A DNA stretch of 64,000 bases from Labrenzia sp. THAF82 (GCF_009363435.1 NZ_CP045354.1:2136501-2200500), one strand, 5' to 3'; shown: positions 1 to 9,087, counted from the first letter of the stretch. Notes: a model not told the origin generated them from the sequence alone. Numbers and translations are program-made.

Positions 1-380
1 AACGCGGGCGTCAGCTGACGCAAAATCTCAACCCTGACCTGGAAGAGGTCCTGCGCGACCGGTATGACGACCTGTTGCCGGACTTTGCAGAAAGTCTGAT
101 CGAATGGGCTTATGGGCGTCACTATGCGCGCCCCGGACTTGATCTGAAAACCCGCCAGCTTTGTACAATTGCTGCGCTGACAGTGCTCGGCGGGCAGACT
201 GGACCACAGTTGAAAGTCAATATCGAACACACTTTGGCAACTGGTGCGGAGCGCGGTGAAATCCTGGAAGCGATTTGGCAGATGGCTGTCTATGGCGGTC
301 TGCCGGCTGCAATCAACGGGCTGAATGCTGCCCGTGAGGTGTTTGACGCGCAAGACGGGATCAGCGCAACCCAGGCGTAG
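1..380 (+). CDS. Carboxymuconolactone decarboxylase family protein (5' end missing)
   Basis: The reading frame is open from the first bases of the window (codons from position 3) to a stop at 378-380, so the N-terminus lies outside. The visible part has the family pattern of an alpha-helical CMD/AhpD-like fold: a conserved R-Q-L-C-T-I-A-A-L segment, a V-N-I-E-H-T-L helix, and the motif E-A-I-W-Q-M-A-V-Y-G-G-L-P-A-A near the C-terminus. The family includes 4-carboxymuconolactone decarboxylase (PcaC) of the protocatechuate pathway and many paralogues of unknown substrate. No pca gene is visible alongside. It lacks the AhpD CxxC pair, so peroxidase function is unlikely. The substrate cannot be assigned. 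Confidence 0.85.
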   Translation, partial: RGRQLTQNLNPDLEEVLRDRYDDLLPDFAESLIEWAYGRHYARPGLDLKTRQLCTIAALTVLGGQTGPQLKVNIEHTLATGAERGEILEAIWQMAVYGGLPAAINGLNAAREVFDAQDGISATQA

Positions 381-678
381 CAGCGTTCTGAAAACCACTC
401 GTTACCTGAAAGCCGTTGGCCCTTTGGTTCGTTGCTTTCGGCGAGTTCTGACCAATGGCGGCTCCATTTGGAGTCGCCAATCGGCCAGGCAGATGGTGTT
501 TGCCGGAAGCTCAGAGGATTGCAATTGAAGTGAAAGCATCAAGTTGAGCAAATAATTCCGACAAGGTGAGGTTGCTTAAATCGCTTAATGCCCAAGAATT
601 GTCCCGGATATCACATTGTAGCATTGCAAGAGCCCAGTATCTGTCTATGTAGGAAGGGAAATCATAAGAAGCAGGTAT
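381..678. other. Intergenic, no gene seen
   Basis: About 300 bases between the CMD fragment and the desaturase. Short reading frames here on either strand lack family features and good ribosome-binding sites. No hairpin with a U-tract was found. It presumably contains the desaturase promoter. Confidence 0.5.
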
Positions 679-1710
679 ATGTTCGAAAAAACCGATGCTG
701 CTGGCGCTGAGCCGGAAATGCGAGCGCCAAAGGATTGGGTGACCATTCTTGCGTCTTACCGTGAACCCAGCACTTTGCGCAGTTCCTTTGAAATTGCCGT
801 TACGTTTGGTGCTTTTGTGCTCCTGTGGGCGCTGGCCTGGTGGGCCATGGGGGTCAGTTACTGGCTCACTGTGGCGATCGCCCTGGTGAATTCGGCATTT
901 CTCGTGCGCCTTTTCGCGATCCAGCACGATTGTGGCCACGGATCGTTCTTCAAAAGCCGTTTCATGAGCGATTGGCTTGGCAGGATCCTTGGTGTCCTGA
1001 CACTGACGCCCTACGACGTCTGGCGGCGGGCACATGCCATACACCACAGTTCGTCTGGAAACCTAGGCCGACGCGGTATGGGCGACATTCATACGCTGAC
1101 CGTGGCTGAATACAGAGCCATGACGCCAGGCAATCAGCTGAAATACAAGATCTATCGCTCACCGCTGGTGTTGTTCGGGCTCGGGCCTGCCTACACGTTT
1201 TATCTGGAAAACCGGCTGCCCTTCGGCTTCATGACGAATACCAAGTTCTGGGTCAGCGCCATGGCGACAAATGTCGCTATTTTTGCAGGTCTTGCGATTG
1301 TCTTTGCGATTGGCGGTTGGGCACCGCTCCTGCTGATCTTCCTTCCGACGACCTTGCTTGCCGCAACGGTCGGTGTCTGGCTGTTCTATGTTCAGCACCA
1401 GTTCGAAACAACACACTGGGACGCCGAGGCTGACTGGCAGTTGCACGAGGCTGCGCTATTCGGCAGCTCCTACTATGTGTTGCCGTCGGTTCTGCAATGG
1501 GCCGTCGCCAATCTCGGCATTCATCATGTCCACCACCTCAATAGCCGGATTCCCTTTTACCGGTTGCCTGAAGTGCTTCGAGATCATGACTATTTCGCCG
1601 AGGGAAACCGCATGACGATCCGGCAAAGCCTGAGCAGCTTGCGGCTTCGGCTTTGGGACGAGGACTCCAGGCGCTTGTTGTCATTTTCACAGGCACGTGC
1701 TCTGCCGTAA
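679..1710 (+). CDS. Fatty acid desaturase, membrane di-iron type
   Basis: A 343-residue integral membrane desaturase. All three histidine boxes that bind the di-iron centre are visible: HDCGH at residues 83-87, HAIHH at 119-123, and HHVHH near residue 280. Hydrophobic segments at about 40-75 and 195-240 flank the boxes, as expected for the DesA/omega-6 type family. It would introduce a double bond into acyl chains of membrane lipids or a related lipid such as a carotenoid. The ATG at 679 follows an AGCAGG-like site. It appears monocistronic. Specificity cannot be read from the sequence. Cold-induced expression is common for the family but not shown here. Confidence 0.9.
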   Translation: MFEKTDAAGAEPEMRAPKDWVTILASYREPSTLRSSFEIAVTFGAFVLLWALAWWAMGVSYWLTVAIALVNSAFLVRLFAIQHDCGHGSFFKSRFMSDWLGRILGVLTLTPYDVWRRAHAIHHSSSGNLGRRGMGDIHTLTVAEYRAMTPGNQLKYKIYRSPLVLFGLGPAYTFYLENRLPFGFMTNTKFWVSAMATNVAIFAGLAIVFAIGGWAPLLLIFLPTTLLAATVGVWLFYVQHQFETTHWDAEADWQLHEAALFGSSYYVLPSVLQWAVANLGIHHVHHLNSRIPFYRLPEVLRDHDYFAEGNRMTIRQSLSSLRLRLWDEDSRRLLSFSQARALP

Positions 1711-1838
1711 CAGGTTCCAAGAGGCACATAATTCCGGTCCGGTGAGTTCACGATCCGCCTTCTTCGAGGTTTCGCAGTTTAGGCTTTGGTCGTCTTCGCA
1801 ACTCCGTTCATGGGAAGGGATTGCGGGCCGTTTTCTGA

Positions 1839-2309
1839 TCAACGTTTGCCTTGGACGTCTTTTGATTTCTGTGTGGCGACCAGTTTGATCAAGAGTGCGC
1901 GCAGTCTTTCAAGGTCATCCGTTCCCACGGCTTCCTCCAACTCGCTTTCCATCTGCTTCAACAAACCAGCCACTTTGACACGCGCTTCCTGACCAAGTTC
2001 CGTCGGAACCGGCAGCTTGTCGCGTTTGCTGCCCGGGACAGGCTCCAGTCTGAGCGCGCCCAAATCCACCAGTCTGGATACTGCGGAATGAACGGCCTGG
2101 CGGCTGATGCCTTTATCCCGCGCTAATTCGGAGATTGTCCGAGGGTTGCGGCAGATCATCATGAATAAATTGGCATCTGCGGGGCGGGCGGCATCCAATC
2201 CCGTCCCCTGACGCAACTCAATCATGCGTTTGTCCAGCTGTTCGGCCAGGTCGAAGACCAAGCCGCGGATGCTGGCAAATGGAGGTTGAGTCGGCTTTTT
2301 GTCATTCAT
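1839..2309 (-). CDS. MarR-family transcriptional regulator
   Basis: A 156-residue winged-helix protein. The recognition region reads I-S-E-L-A-R-D-K-G-I-S-R-Q-A-V-H-S-A-V-S (around residues 58-77) and is followed by the L-V-D-L-G-A-L wing. The C-terminal helix is long and Lys/Glu rich, as in MarR dimers. The gene is divergent from the esterase at 2379. The 69-base gap holds a perfect inverted repeat (2345-2366), so autoregulation and control of the esterase are likely inferences. The ligand is unknown. Confidence 0.88.
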   Translation of the reverse strand: MNDKKPTQPPFASIRGLVFDLAEQLDKRMIELRQGTGLDAARPADANLFMMICRNPRTISELARDKGISRQAVHSAVSRLVDLGALRLEPVPGSKRDKLPVPTELGQEARVKVAGLLKQMESELEEAVGTDDLERLRALLIKLVATQKSKDVQGKR

Positions 2310-2344
2310 GCTTGACAGCTTCCGCAGCCATCACCACATTGTCA

Positions 2345-2366
2345 ATTGTCAACTAAGATTGACAAT
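2345..2366. promoter_or_regulatory. Inverted repeat, probable MarR operator
   Basis: Perfect 8-base arms ATTGTCAA (2345-2352) and TTGACAAT (2359-2366) with a 6-base spacer. A third half-site copy, ATTGTCAAT, lies at 2338-2346. The repeat sits between the divergent MarR and hydrolase genes and ends just upstream of the hydrolase Shine-Dalgarno AAGGAGG (2367-2373). Size and AT-rich symmetry fit MarR operators. Binding is inferred. Confidence 0.65.
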
Positions 2367-2378
2367 AAGGAGGCAATG

Positions 2379-3611
2379 ATGCGTTTTGGCTATGAGATTT
2401 GTGGTGCGCTCTTTTGTGCAGCGGTGTTTTTGGGCAGTGGTCAGGCTGGGGCACAGGAGATTGACGGCACACGCTTTCGAGCGCCCGAAGAAGGCAACTG
2501 GTATCATCCGGTTGAACCCGACAGTTGGGTGCACATCGGGGGAGACAGAGGGGAAATCGAAGCAGTGCTGAGCCGTATCGCGGCAGCAAGTGCTGACCGA
2601 GACCTTCCCGATGATCCGGCCTATCAGGGGGAAGGAAGTTGGATTGTCGAGTGGCGCGCAGCAGGCGAACAGGCAATGCGCGAGGGGGAGGCGTTTGCGC
2701 AAAACGGCAACTCAGCCGATGCGGTCGCAAGGTACAGAGCAGCTGTTACCTATTTTTTGAGAGCATCTTCACCTCACACCGATGACCCGCTGCAACGTGC
2801 TGCGCTGGATCTTGCGCATGTGGGCTACAGGGCACTTGCAGAACACCACGAGCTCCTCATTCGGGAAATCGAGGTTCCCTACGAAGAAGGCTCTTTCAAA
2901 GCCTGGCTGCATTTACCGGCCACCGATGGACCAGCTCCTGCAGTGGTGGTTTCCATGGGATCGGATGTCGCAAAGGAAGAGCTTCTGCCATATTTCGAAA
3001 AGCAGCTTTCCATTCGTGGAATTGCAATGTTGTCGCTGGACTTGCCGGGCATGGGCGAATCTGCGGAATGGCGGTTCAGTCCCGATCTCGACAAACTGCA
3101 CGTCGCTGCTGTCGAGCATCTCAAGACATTGCCGGAAATTGATGCCCAGAACCTCTTCGTTCAAGGAGCTTCCTTTGGTGGTCACCCGGCCGCTCGTGCG
3201 TGGATTGCCCGCCCGGAACTGAATCTGGCCGGTGTCATCTACATGTGTGGCCCGATACACAGCCCTCTCATGGCACCACCTCAGGCGTATGCGCATTTTC
3301 CGAAATACACCATGGATGGGGTGCGTACCCGTTTCGGACTGGAACCTGGGGCAGGATTTGAGGACATTTCCGCAATTGCAAGGACTCTGTCCCTAAAGCA
3401 GCAGGGTCTCTATGAGGTGCCCCAGGTGGAGACGCCAATCTTTGCGATTTTGACAAATGATGATCCCGTCGCACCGCTCTCAGATGTTGATGAGCTTCTG
3501 TCACGCGGAACGCATGTCAAACGTGTTGTCTACGATACGCCCGGCCATTGCCCTGAACGTGACTCCCGAGAAGCAATGGCTGCAAGTTGGATCCAGGATA
3601 ATCTGCGCTGA
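2379..3611 (+). CDS. Exported alpha/beta hydrolase, FrsA-like
   Basis: About 410 residues with an N-terminal signal peptide (M-R-F-G-Y-E then a hydrophobic core ending in A-G-A-Q), so probably periplasmic. A helical N-terminal part precedes an alpha/beta-hydrolase domain. The oxyanion region is V-V-V-S-M-G-S-D, the nucleophile elbow is G-A-S-F-G-G (Ser about residue 265), and a C-terminal His sits in D-T-P-G-H-C. The layout resembles FrsA/DUF1100 esterases. The ATG at 2379 was chosen for AAGGAGG five bases upstream; the ATG at 2376 and a TTG at 2346 are alternatives. Probably regulated by the divergent MarR. The substrate is unknown. Confidence 0.82.
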   Translation: MRFGYEICGALFCAAVFLGSGQAGAQEIDGTRFRAPEEGNWYHPVEPDSWVHIGGDRGEIEAVLSRIAAASADRDLPDDPAYQGEGSWIVEWRAAGEQAMREGEAFAQNGNSADAVARYRAAVTYFLRASSPHTDDPLQRAALDLAHVGYRALAEHHELLIREIEVPYEEGSFKAWLHLPATDGPAPAVVVSMGSDVAKEELLPYFEKQLSIRGIAMLSLDLPGMGESAEWRFSPDLDKLHVAAVEHLKTLPEIDAQNLFVQGASFGGHPAARAWIARPELNLAGVIYMCGPIHSPLMAPPQAYAHFPKYTMDGVRTRFGLEPGAGFEDISAIARTLSLKQQGLYEVPQVETPIFAILTNDDPVAPLSDVDELLSRGTHVKRVVYDTPGHCPERDSREAMAASWIQDNLR

Positions 3612-3699
3612 CCGGGTCCTCATATCAGCTGCCTGGCATGAGAAGACCTGTGCCAGGCTTGCCGTGTTTGGAGACCCTATTTGCCGGCGACTATTCGTT

Positions 3700-3990
3700 T
3701 CATTTGGGCTTGTCGGAATGACCGAGGTCTCTTTCAGGCCAGAGCTGGTCCCGCAATCGTTGTTTCAGGATCTTGGCCTCTGGAAATCCGCCATCAGTTG
3801 TTCGATCCCATATGGTTTGTCCTTCACAGGTGATCGTAAAGGTTCCGCCAGTGTCCGGCACCAGTGAGACAGTGCCCGTTTCTTCGGAGAATGTTGTCAG
3901 AATTTCCTGCGCCATCCAGGCTGAGCGCAACAGCCAATTGCATTGGCGGCAATAGGTGATGATGATATGGGGCGAAGGGACGTTGGCCAT
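3700..3990 (-). CDS. SelT/SelW/SelH family redox protein (Cys form)
   Basis: A 96-residue thioredoxin-fold protein. The N-terminal I-I-I-T-Y-C-R-Q-C-N-W motif is the CxxC of the Rdx (SelW/SelT/SelH) family, with the second position Cys rather than selenocysteine. The G-G-x-F-x-I strand and K-I-L-K-Q-R-L-R-D C-terminal helix also match. Family members are thought to act in thiol redox balance; the bacterial role is not defined. It lies alone between a forward esterase and a forward kinase-fold gene. Confidence 0.85.
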   Translation of the reverse strand: MANVPSPHIIITYCRQCNWLLRSAWMAQEILTTFSEETGTVSLVPDTGGTFTITCEGQTIWDRTTDGGFPEAKILKQRLRDQLWPERDLGHSDKPK

Positions 3991-4030
3991 AGCGTCCTGA
4001 TACCTCTCTCAGAATGATCTATTCAAGCTT

Positions 4031-4918
4031 GTGCCACAGTCCTCCTCTCGAACACCAGATGCCGTTGCGCCCGACCTCCTGTTGCTTTCGGCCCGGGATG
4101 CTGACCTGCGAGCGGTGCTGGGAGAAATCATCTCATCCATGCCGGCAGCAGGGCTGACGAACAGGGTCTTTCGGACAGAAACTTCAAATGGGTGGTTTTT
4201 CGTAAGAGTGCCTGGTCCGTCGGTGGTCGGAACCGTGGACCGGATCGCAGAAGCGCACAATATGGAGCTTGCGGCGAAGATCGGTCTCGCCTTGCCCGCC
4301 GTCTATTGTGATCCTGAAAACGGTGTGCTTGTCACACGTGCCCAGGAAGAAGAAGACCTTGCTCCAACAGCGTTTGTCGAAGAACTGGGAACGAAACTTG
4401 CCGCGCTGCACGGTTCGAAGCTCACCTTTCAGGGCGTTCTGGATCCAGACAGAGTGCTTGCCGCACAGATCAGGAGCCCAGGAAGCATTGACGATGTCAC
4501 GGCGAAGGTTCCTGAACTTTCAAACGTGCTGAGGTTTGTGCAAAGGTCAATCGACCCGTTGAACACCGACATTTTGGTACCCAGTCATGGGGATGTTTCG
4601 CCCGGTAACTGTCTAAGCAGCTCCGGGAGCCTCCTTTTCATTGATTGGGAGTTTTCCGCGATGGCGCACCCCCTTTGGGATATCGTCTATGCTGCGTTGG
4701 AAATGAACTTTACGCCTCCCCAGGAGCAGGCCTTCCTCACGGCATATCGGAACGGCACTTCACTGATAGCATCCTGGACAGAGCGCGACCTTCTTTTCAT
4801 GAAAGTTCGCTGTGACGTCATATCGGCACTTTGGGCACTCGAAAACCCGCGTAACCTTTGCGATTTTGCAAGCCGACGTTGCGCACGTGCCTTGCGGCAC
4901 ATCGACCAGCTGAGTTGA
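4031..4918 (+). CDS. Aminoglycoside-phosphotransferase/choline-kinase fold protein
   Basis: A 295-residue kinase-fold protein. The catalytic loop is H-G-D-V-S-P-G-N (Brenner motif, Asp catalytic), followed by F-I-D-W-E-F for metal binding and a P-L-W-D-I-V helix. The N-terminal lobe has V-F-R-T-E...F-F-V-R-V-P like ATP-binding strands of the family. It probably phosphorylates a small alcohol or amine. The GTG at 4031 has no good ribosome-binding site and an upstream or internal start is possible. The GMC oxidoreductase follows 92 bases downstream on the same strand, suggesting shared small-alcohol metabolism (inference). Confidence 0.75.
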   Translation: MPQSSSRTPDAVAPDLLLLSARDADLRAVLGEIISSMPAAGLTNRVFRTETSNGWFFVRVPGPSVVGTVDRIAEAHNMELAAKIGLALPAVYCDPENGVLVTRAQEEEDLAPTAFVEELGTKLAALHGSKLTFQGVLDPDRVLAAQIRSPGSIDDVTAKVPELSNVLRFVQRSIDPLNTDILVPSHGDVSPGNCLSSSGSLLFIDWEFSAMAHPLWDIVYAALEMNFTPPQEQAFLTAYRNGTSLIASWTERDLLFMKVRCDVISALWALENPRNLCDFASRRCARALRHIDQLS

Positions 4919-5010
4919 GCTATTGCTTGAAACAGTTGGATTGCCCAGCGTGGAGATAGTGCTACCATTCCAGTGCCACAGACTTGCCGGGGGCCGGAGG
5001 AAAATGGTCG

Positions 5011-6408
5011 ATGCGAATTCTAGATCTGCCCAATCAGACGACAGATACGCAGGCTGACGTCGTCATTGTCGGATCCGGCCCGATCGGCGTTTCTTGTGCG
5101 ATCCGTTTTGCAAGAAAGGGGCTAAGTGTCGCTGTGCTTGAACAGGGGGAGGCGGTTACGGAGCCGCCCGGTTTTCATCTTCGCAATAAACCCAAGTTCC
5201 AACAGGATCCCGATGCCTTTTTTGGAGCCGTAGATCCCTTCTTGCAACCGATCATGGCGCTGGATCAGGACGCTGTCCTGCCGGGAATTGCCGACACAGC
5301 CGCGATTGGCGGCCAAGGCGTCTTGTGGACCAACAATTGCCCGCGAGCTTCGGTGTTTGAACGTTTTGACGCCCTTAGTGACGCTCAGTGGAATGACTAT
5401 TACAGTGAAGCGGAAACGGCTCTTCAGGTCACGATTGATGCCGCTACTGGCTCTCGGGTCGGTGCAAACATCAAGGAGCGCCTGTTGCCCGGACTTCGAG
5501 AGGAGGGGCGTACGCTTCAAAGCCTGCCGTTCTCGGGCCACCGCGCAGGAGGTGGCGGACTGCATTTCGCCGGCACGGCAGATCTGTTGACCGCAGTCGA
5601 CCGCGAAGTTCTTGAACGGATTAGGATTTATGCGCCAGCGCTTGCGCAAAAGTTACTGACCAAAAACGGCAAGGTGACCGGTGTGGCAGTCCGGACGGGC
5701 GATGCCAGTGACCGGGTCTTGAGCGCAGGTATTATCCTGATTGCAGGCGGTGCACTCGGAACTCCGCGATTGCTCCACAAGTCTGGCATCAGACCCGATG
5801 CCCTTGGACGTGGTTTTTCCTTCCATGCGCTCCATTTCGCGCAACTTGTGTTGTCTCCCGAATTGGCATCCACGCCTGCTCGCGATGATGTTCCACCCAG
5901 ATATTGGGTTGCCCCGACCGAGAACGCGCCCTGGCATATTCAGGTGTTACGGGATACGTGTCCGCTGCCCGTTGTGGAAGAGGTCGACAATCCGAACCGA
6001 TTGCTGGAATTCCAAGCTTTTTTGCCTGTCGAGTTCAATGAAGGGAATTCCCTTTCCTTCCATGATGACGGCAACGTCTCGGTGACGTATTCGTATTCGA
6101 AAGACGACCGCAAACAGATGCAGCGGTTGGAAGAAGATATTCGTCACCTTGGTGAAAAGCTTGGCCCGTGGCGGAAGGGGGGAGAACCCGTCTGGGTGCC
6201 GGCGGGCACATCGCATCTTGTCGGGACGTGTCGGATGGACTGTGAAGGCGCGTCAGGTGTCACCGACCGCAACGCGAAGGTTCACGGTTTCGACAATCTC
6301 TATCTGGCTGGTGCAGGCCTCATTCCGGCACCTGTCGCCGTGAACCCCACATTGACTGCCCTCGCGCTTGCCTTCAGGGCGTGCGATCACGCGCTTCAGT
6401 CGTCCTGA
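5011..6408 (+). CDS. GMC-family FAD-dependent oxidoreductase
   Basis: About 465 residues. The N-terminal dinucleotide fold is V-V-I-V-G-S-G-P-I-G followed by V-L-E-Q-G. The GMC C-terminal domain shows the catalytic-region His in G-T-S-H-L-V-G-T-C-R-M and the Asn in V-N-P-T-L-T-A. The family oxidises alcohols, sugars or sterols. The ATG at 5011 is preferred: GGAGG lies at 4996-5000, and residues upstream of it do not fit the Rossmann start. The 3' end overlaps the convergent DUF1624 gene by 13 bases. Closest in style to the sugar/pyranose-oxidase branch. Substrate not assignable. Confidence 0.85.
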   Translation: MRILDLPNQTTDTQADVVIVGSGPIGVSCAIRFARKGLSVAVLEQGEAVTEPPGFHLRNKPKFQQDPDAFFGAVDPFLQPIMALDQDAVLPGIADTAAIGGQGVLWTNNCPRASVFERFDALSDAQWNDYYSEAETALQVTIDAATGSRVGANIKERLLPGLREEGRTLQSLPFSGHRAGGGGLHFAGTADLLTAVDREVLERIRIYAPALAQKLLTKNGKVTGVAVRTGDASDRVLSAGIILIAGGALGTPRLLHKSGIRPDALGRGFSFHALHFAQLVLSPELASTPARDDVPPRYWVAPTENAPWHIQVLRDTCPLPVVEEVDNPNRLLEFQAFLPVEFNEGNSLSFHDDGNVSVTYSYSKDDRKQMQRLEEDIRHLGEKLGPWRKGGEPVWVPAGTSHLVGTCRMDCEGASGVTDRNAKVHGFDNLYLAGAGLIPAPVAVNPTLTALALAFRACDHALQSS

Positions 6409-7355
6409 GGAGCAAGCTCGGCATCGGCAAGGCATTGGGCGTAGCTTGTGTTCATTCGGCTGCGCAAAGACTGGTTCTGCGGATCCTCCTGGAGGGCGTC
6501 CCATATGTTGTCCGATTTCATTTGCTCAAGCGTACAGCTGCATGCGGACCGGCAGATGCCAGGTGTTCCAAGACTGTCTTCGCATGCCAGTGAGCAATTA
6601 CGGACGAATGCTTTACCTGACCGATCCATATCGGGTCCGATTGCAGCCGCTGACCACACAAGCCCGTAAAGCACCGGTTGATGCAGCAGGTAAATTGCCA
6701 ATGAATGGCGTCCCATTAAACGAATGATACCTGCCGAGGAGCTGTTCAGGCGAAACTCAGACAATCTGGTCCAGAGTTTGAGTGCACGAAAAGTTCTTGA
6801 AACGGCAAGGCCGGCGAGCGTGATCCCTGTCCAGGGCGCCATGGGGACGTAGTCAACGCTTGGGTAGCCAGTCGTGCCGAGCCCGGTCCATAGCCAGAGC
6901 GAGCCATCGAAGGCCGGAGATTTTGCCCACAAAGGCAGCGTCAGAAACACGATGGACGCGCCGGCACCAAGTATAAGTGGAGCCCTGGTAAAGGGCAGGG
7001 CGATGAGACTGGCCAATGCGATCGAGTGCAGGATCCCGAAACGCACAAAACTATCGCCAAAGGTGAAATAGGTCACAAGTGAAACAGCCGCAGCAGCTAC
7101 CACAATCATCGCAAGCCGTCGCCCGAATGCCTGCCAGCGAATGCGGTCATTGTGCGCCAGATCGAGGCTGACCCCAGCAAGAAAGAGAAAGCTGCCGGCA
7201 ATGGAAGCTGCGAATATTCGCCAGCCTGTTCCCTGAGACACAGGCCAGTCGACGAACGCGAACCAGGAAAGATCCCAGGAAAAGTGATAAATCGCCATGG
7301 CGACCACAGCGAGGCCACGGGCGAGATCAAGCACGGCCAATCGCTTCGTGGTCAT
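6396..7355 (-). CDS. DUF1624 membrane protein, heparan-alpha-glucosaminide acetyltransferase-like
   Basis: A 319-residue polytopic membrane protein. It begins R-L-A-V-L-D-L-A-R-G-L-A-V and continues A-I-Y-H-F-S-W-D-L, the DUF1624/HGSNAT hallmark with the first-helix Asp-Arg and the following His. The last clear helix contains G-R-H-S-L-A-I-Y-L-L-H-Q-P, another family signature. About seven to eight membrane helices are visible. The C-terminal 80 residues are hydrophilic with several Cys, longer than the bare domain. Acyl transfer across the membrane is a family-based guess. Confidence 0.8.
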   Translation of the reverse strand: MTTKRLAVLDLARGLAVVAMAIYHFSWDLSWFAFVDWPVSQGTGWRIFAASIAGSFLFLAGVSLDLAHNDRIRWQAFGRRLAMIVVAAAAVSLVTYFTFGDSFVRFGILHSIALASLIALPFTRAPLILGAGASIVFLTLPLWAKSPAFDGSLWLWTGLGTTGYPSVDYVPMAPWTGITLAGLAVSRTFRALKLWTRLSEFRLNSSSAGIIRLMGRHSLAIYLLHQPVLYGLVWSAAAIGPDMDRSGKAFVRNCSLACEDSLGTPGICRSACSCTLEQMKSDNIWDALQEDPQNQSLRSRMNTSYAQCLADAELAPQDD

Positions 7356-7439
7356 AAGTACTTTCCGGACAGAAACCTGGTCATCCGGTTCTAGAAACCG
7401 GGGCCGCCTGACAACAAAGTTCGGATTTTGTTGGGTTTT

Positions 7440-7565
7440 CTAGCTGCTGAATGCGATGACCAATGTCGTGATCAAAGCAGTTGCTGCCATCATGCCTCCG
7501 ACATATGGCCACGGAGACGGTCGATGAACTGTAAATGCATCACGGTTCGTCGGGTCTTGTAGCAT
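7440..7565 (-). CDS. Small single-pass membrane protein, hypothetical
   Basis: A 41-residue frame from ATG 7565. It has a polar N-terminus (M-L-Q-D-P-T-N-R-D) and one hydrophobic helix (V-G-G-M-M-A-A-T-A-L-I-T-T-L-V-I-A-F) at the extreme C-terminus, a tail-anchor-like layout. A GGGAG lies about 9 bases upstream. The frame stays open to 7661 but the longer version reads poorly. It could be read through to the DUF1624 gene 85 bases further. No function proposed. Confidence 0.4.
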   Translation of the reverse strand: MLQDPTNRDAFTVHRPSPWPYVGGMMAATALITTLVIAFSS

Positions 7566-7745
7566 TGCACTCAGCTCCCTGCTCCCATCACCACTGACGA
7601 CACTGCGACAATCGAGCGCCTGGGGAAAGACAAGAAATGCTTCTTCAACCGGTTTTCCCAAGGAAACCGTTTAATTGTGGAGTAGGCGCTAAAATCACAG
7701 CTCGGCTATTGACCCTAGGGAAGTTTTTGAAGGCCGCTGGCAGGC

Positions 7746-8219
7746 TCAAAGATCAAGTGCGTCCAGGCCTGCTTCCATGTAGTCGGCAAGAAGCGGCATG
7801 CCAAGGAGATACTTGGCAGTGGATCCGACTGCCCGGTCTTTGGCTTCCGCAACGGCCTGATCGAAATCCTCAGCTTCAAAGTCACCGCGACCAATCCAGG
7901 TGATGGCCACAAGGTTCGCTGCCTCGTCGACGTTGAGGTCCTCTATCAGTTCACGAAGTTCCTCGTCTGAAAGGTCGTCGCTTTCTTCTTCGGCCAAACC
8001 ATCATGGCTGTGGCTTTCTTCAAGGGTGTCAGCGTCGAATTCCACGTCGCCTTCATGCCCGTCCTCAAACGTGTCCTGAATCGAGGACGCGACCGCGCGC
8101 GCTTTCTGGGCGAACAGGCGGACCGTATCCGCGGAAATTGTGAGGTCGATATCCATGGCTGCCTCCGACAAACCCGATGTTTCTTTATCGATCCACTTTT
8201 CATCGTTGGCAATGGTCAT
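7746..8219 (-). CDS. DUF3775 domain protein
   Basis: About 157 acidic residues. The C-terminal half, from about E-L-R-E-L-I-E-D-L through N-L-V-A-I-T-W-I-G-R-G-D-F to L-A-D-Y-M-E-A-G-L-D-A-L, matches the DUF3775 pattern, a short all-helical domain common in Alphaproteobacteria. The linker before it is very Asp/Glu/Ser rich. The start ATG 8219 is preferred because AGGA lies 9 bases upstream; a GTG at 8246 is possible. Cytosolic, function unknown. Confidence 0.75.
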   Translation of the reverse strand: MTIANDEKWIDKETSGLSEAAMDIDLTISADTVRLFAQKARAVASSIQDTFEDGHEGDVEFDADTLEESHSHDGLAEEESDDLSDEELRELIEDLNVDEAANLVAITWIGRGDFEAEDFDQAVAEAKDRAVGSTAKYLLGMPLLADYMEAGLDALDL

Positions 8220-8695
8220 GTTCCGAATTCCTGTATTTGCCGTCACCCGGTCTGAGATGGTCTCTGCCCGAGGTTATCCCCGGCAACCAAATCCTCTTGA
8301 TTGGGATTTGAATTATTTTTGGTCTCCTCCGCGCCAGCAAACCCAATCCGTCTTGCAGACACTTCGGCCTATTGGTTAATTTGCACGACGAGCAAAATTC
8401 TGTCCTTGACCGGGATCAACGCCAATGCGGCGAGGTGCGTTTCCTGCTTGGATTTGACGTCAAGCTTGTTAAGCTGGGCGAGAACCTTTTTCCGGAGGCG
8501 GACCGGGCGCTCGGGGTCCGGCATTCATGCAGAGGGGTGCATGCGTGTCGGACCCCAGCTTCTCCAAAGCCAGAGACTTGTCGGCCAAGTTTAGCGTGAC
8601 CTCGTCGAGCACCGTCACGCCAGACGCGTGCCTGCTCACGGGAGTGTGAAGTGGGTTGTATAGGTTTTGTCAGGAATCGCCGGTAACTTCCTGTC
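8220..8695. other. Intergenic, no gene seen
   Basis: About 475 bases between the DUF3775 gene and the next forward gene. Overlapping short frames are present on both strands but none has a signal peptide, domain pattern or convincing ribosome-binding site. No long inverted repeat was spotted. Confidence 0.45.
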
Positions 8696-9022
8696 ATGTT
8701 TCGGATTCTGCTCATTGTCGGCCTTCTCTTGGCTGGCGCGCAACAAAGCCTTGCGCGCGGCAATGTTGATCTTTATCAGACGGCGCCCGAAGCAATCGCG
8801 GTTTACGTCGTTGATGAAGCTGTTCTGCTTGATGACGAATGCTGCGAGGACAAGGCTGTAACGGACACCAAACCAACCTATTGCAAGTCTTCGGACTGCA
8901 AGGCGGTTATTGGCTCCGGTTTGCTGGAAACATTTGAGACGCGTGAGCGTCTCGATACGACGCGGCCGCTCAGGCGGAGTTCCGTTTCGGGACGTCTCGA
9001 GCCCCGTCCGCCAAATACCTGA
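8696..9022 (+). CDS. Secreted small Cys-containing protein, hypothetical
   Basis: A 108-residue protein with a clear signal peptide (M-F-R-I-L-L-I-V-G-L-L-L-A-G-A then S-L-A-R). The mature part has a C-C pair and two more Cys (D-E-C-C-E-D, Y-C-K-S-S-D-C), so disulfides in the periplasm are plausible. The C-terminus is Arg/Thr rich. It precedes the two L,D-transpeptidase genes on the same strand by 65 bases, and a small GACCGG/CCGGTC hairpin lies between (9042-9057). Not recognised as a known family. Confidence 0.6.
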   Translation: MFRILLIVGLLLAGAQQSLARGNVDLYQTAPEAIAVYVVDEAVLLDDECCEDKAVTDTKPTYCKSSDCKAVIGSGLLETFETRERLDTTRPLRRSSVSGRLEPRPPNT

Positions 9023-9087
9023 AAGTCTGTCTTGATCACCTGACCGGTTTTCCGGTCGGCACATTCAGATTTTTCAGGAGACTTCAG

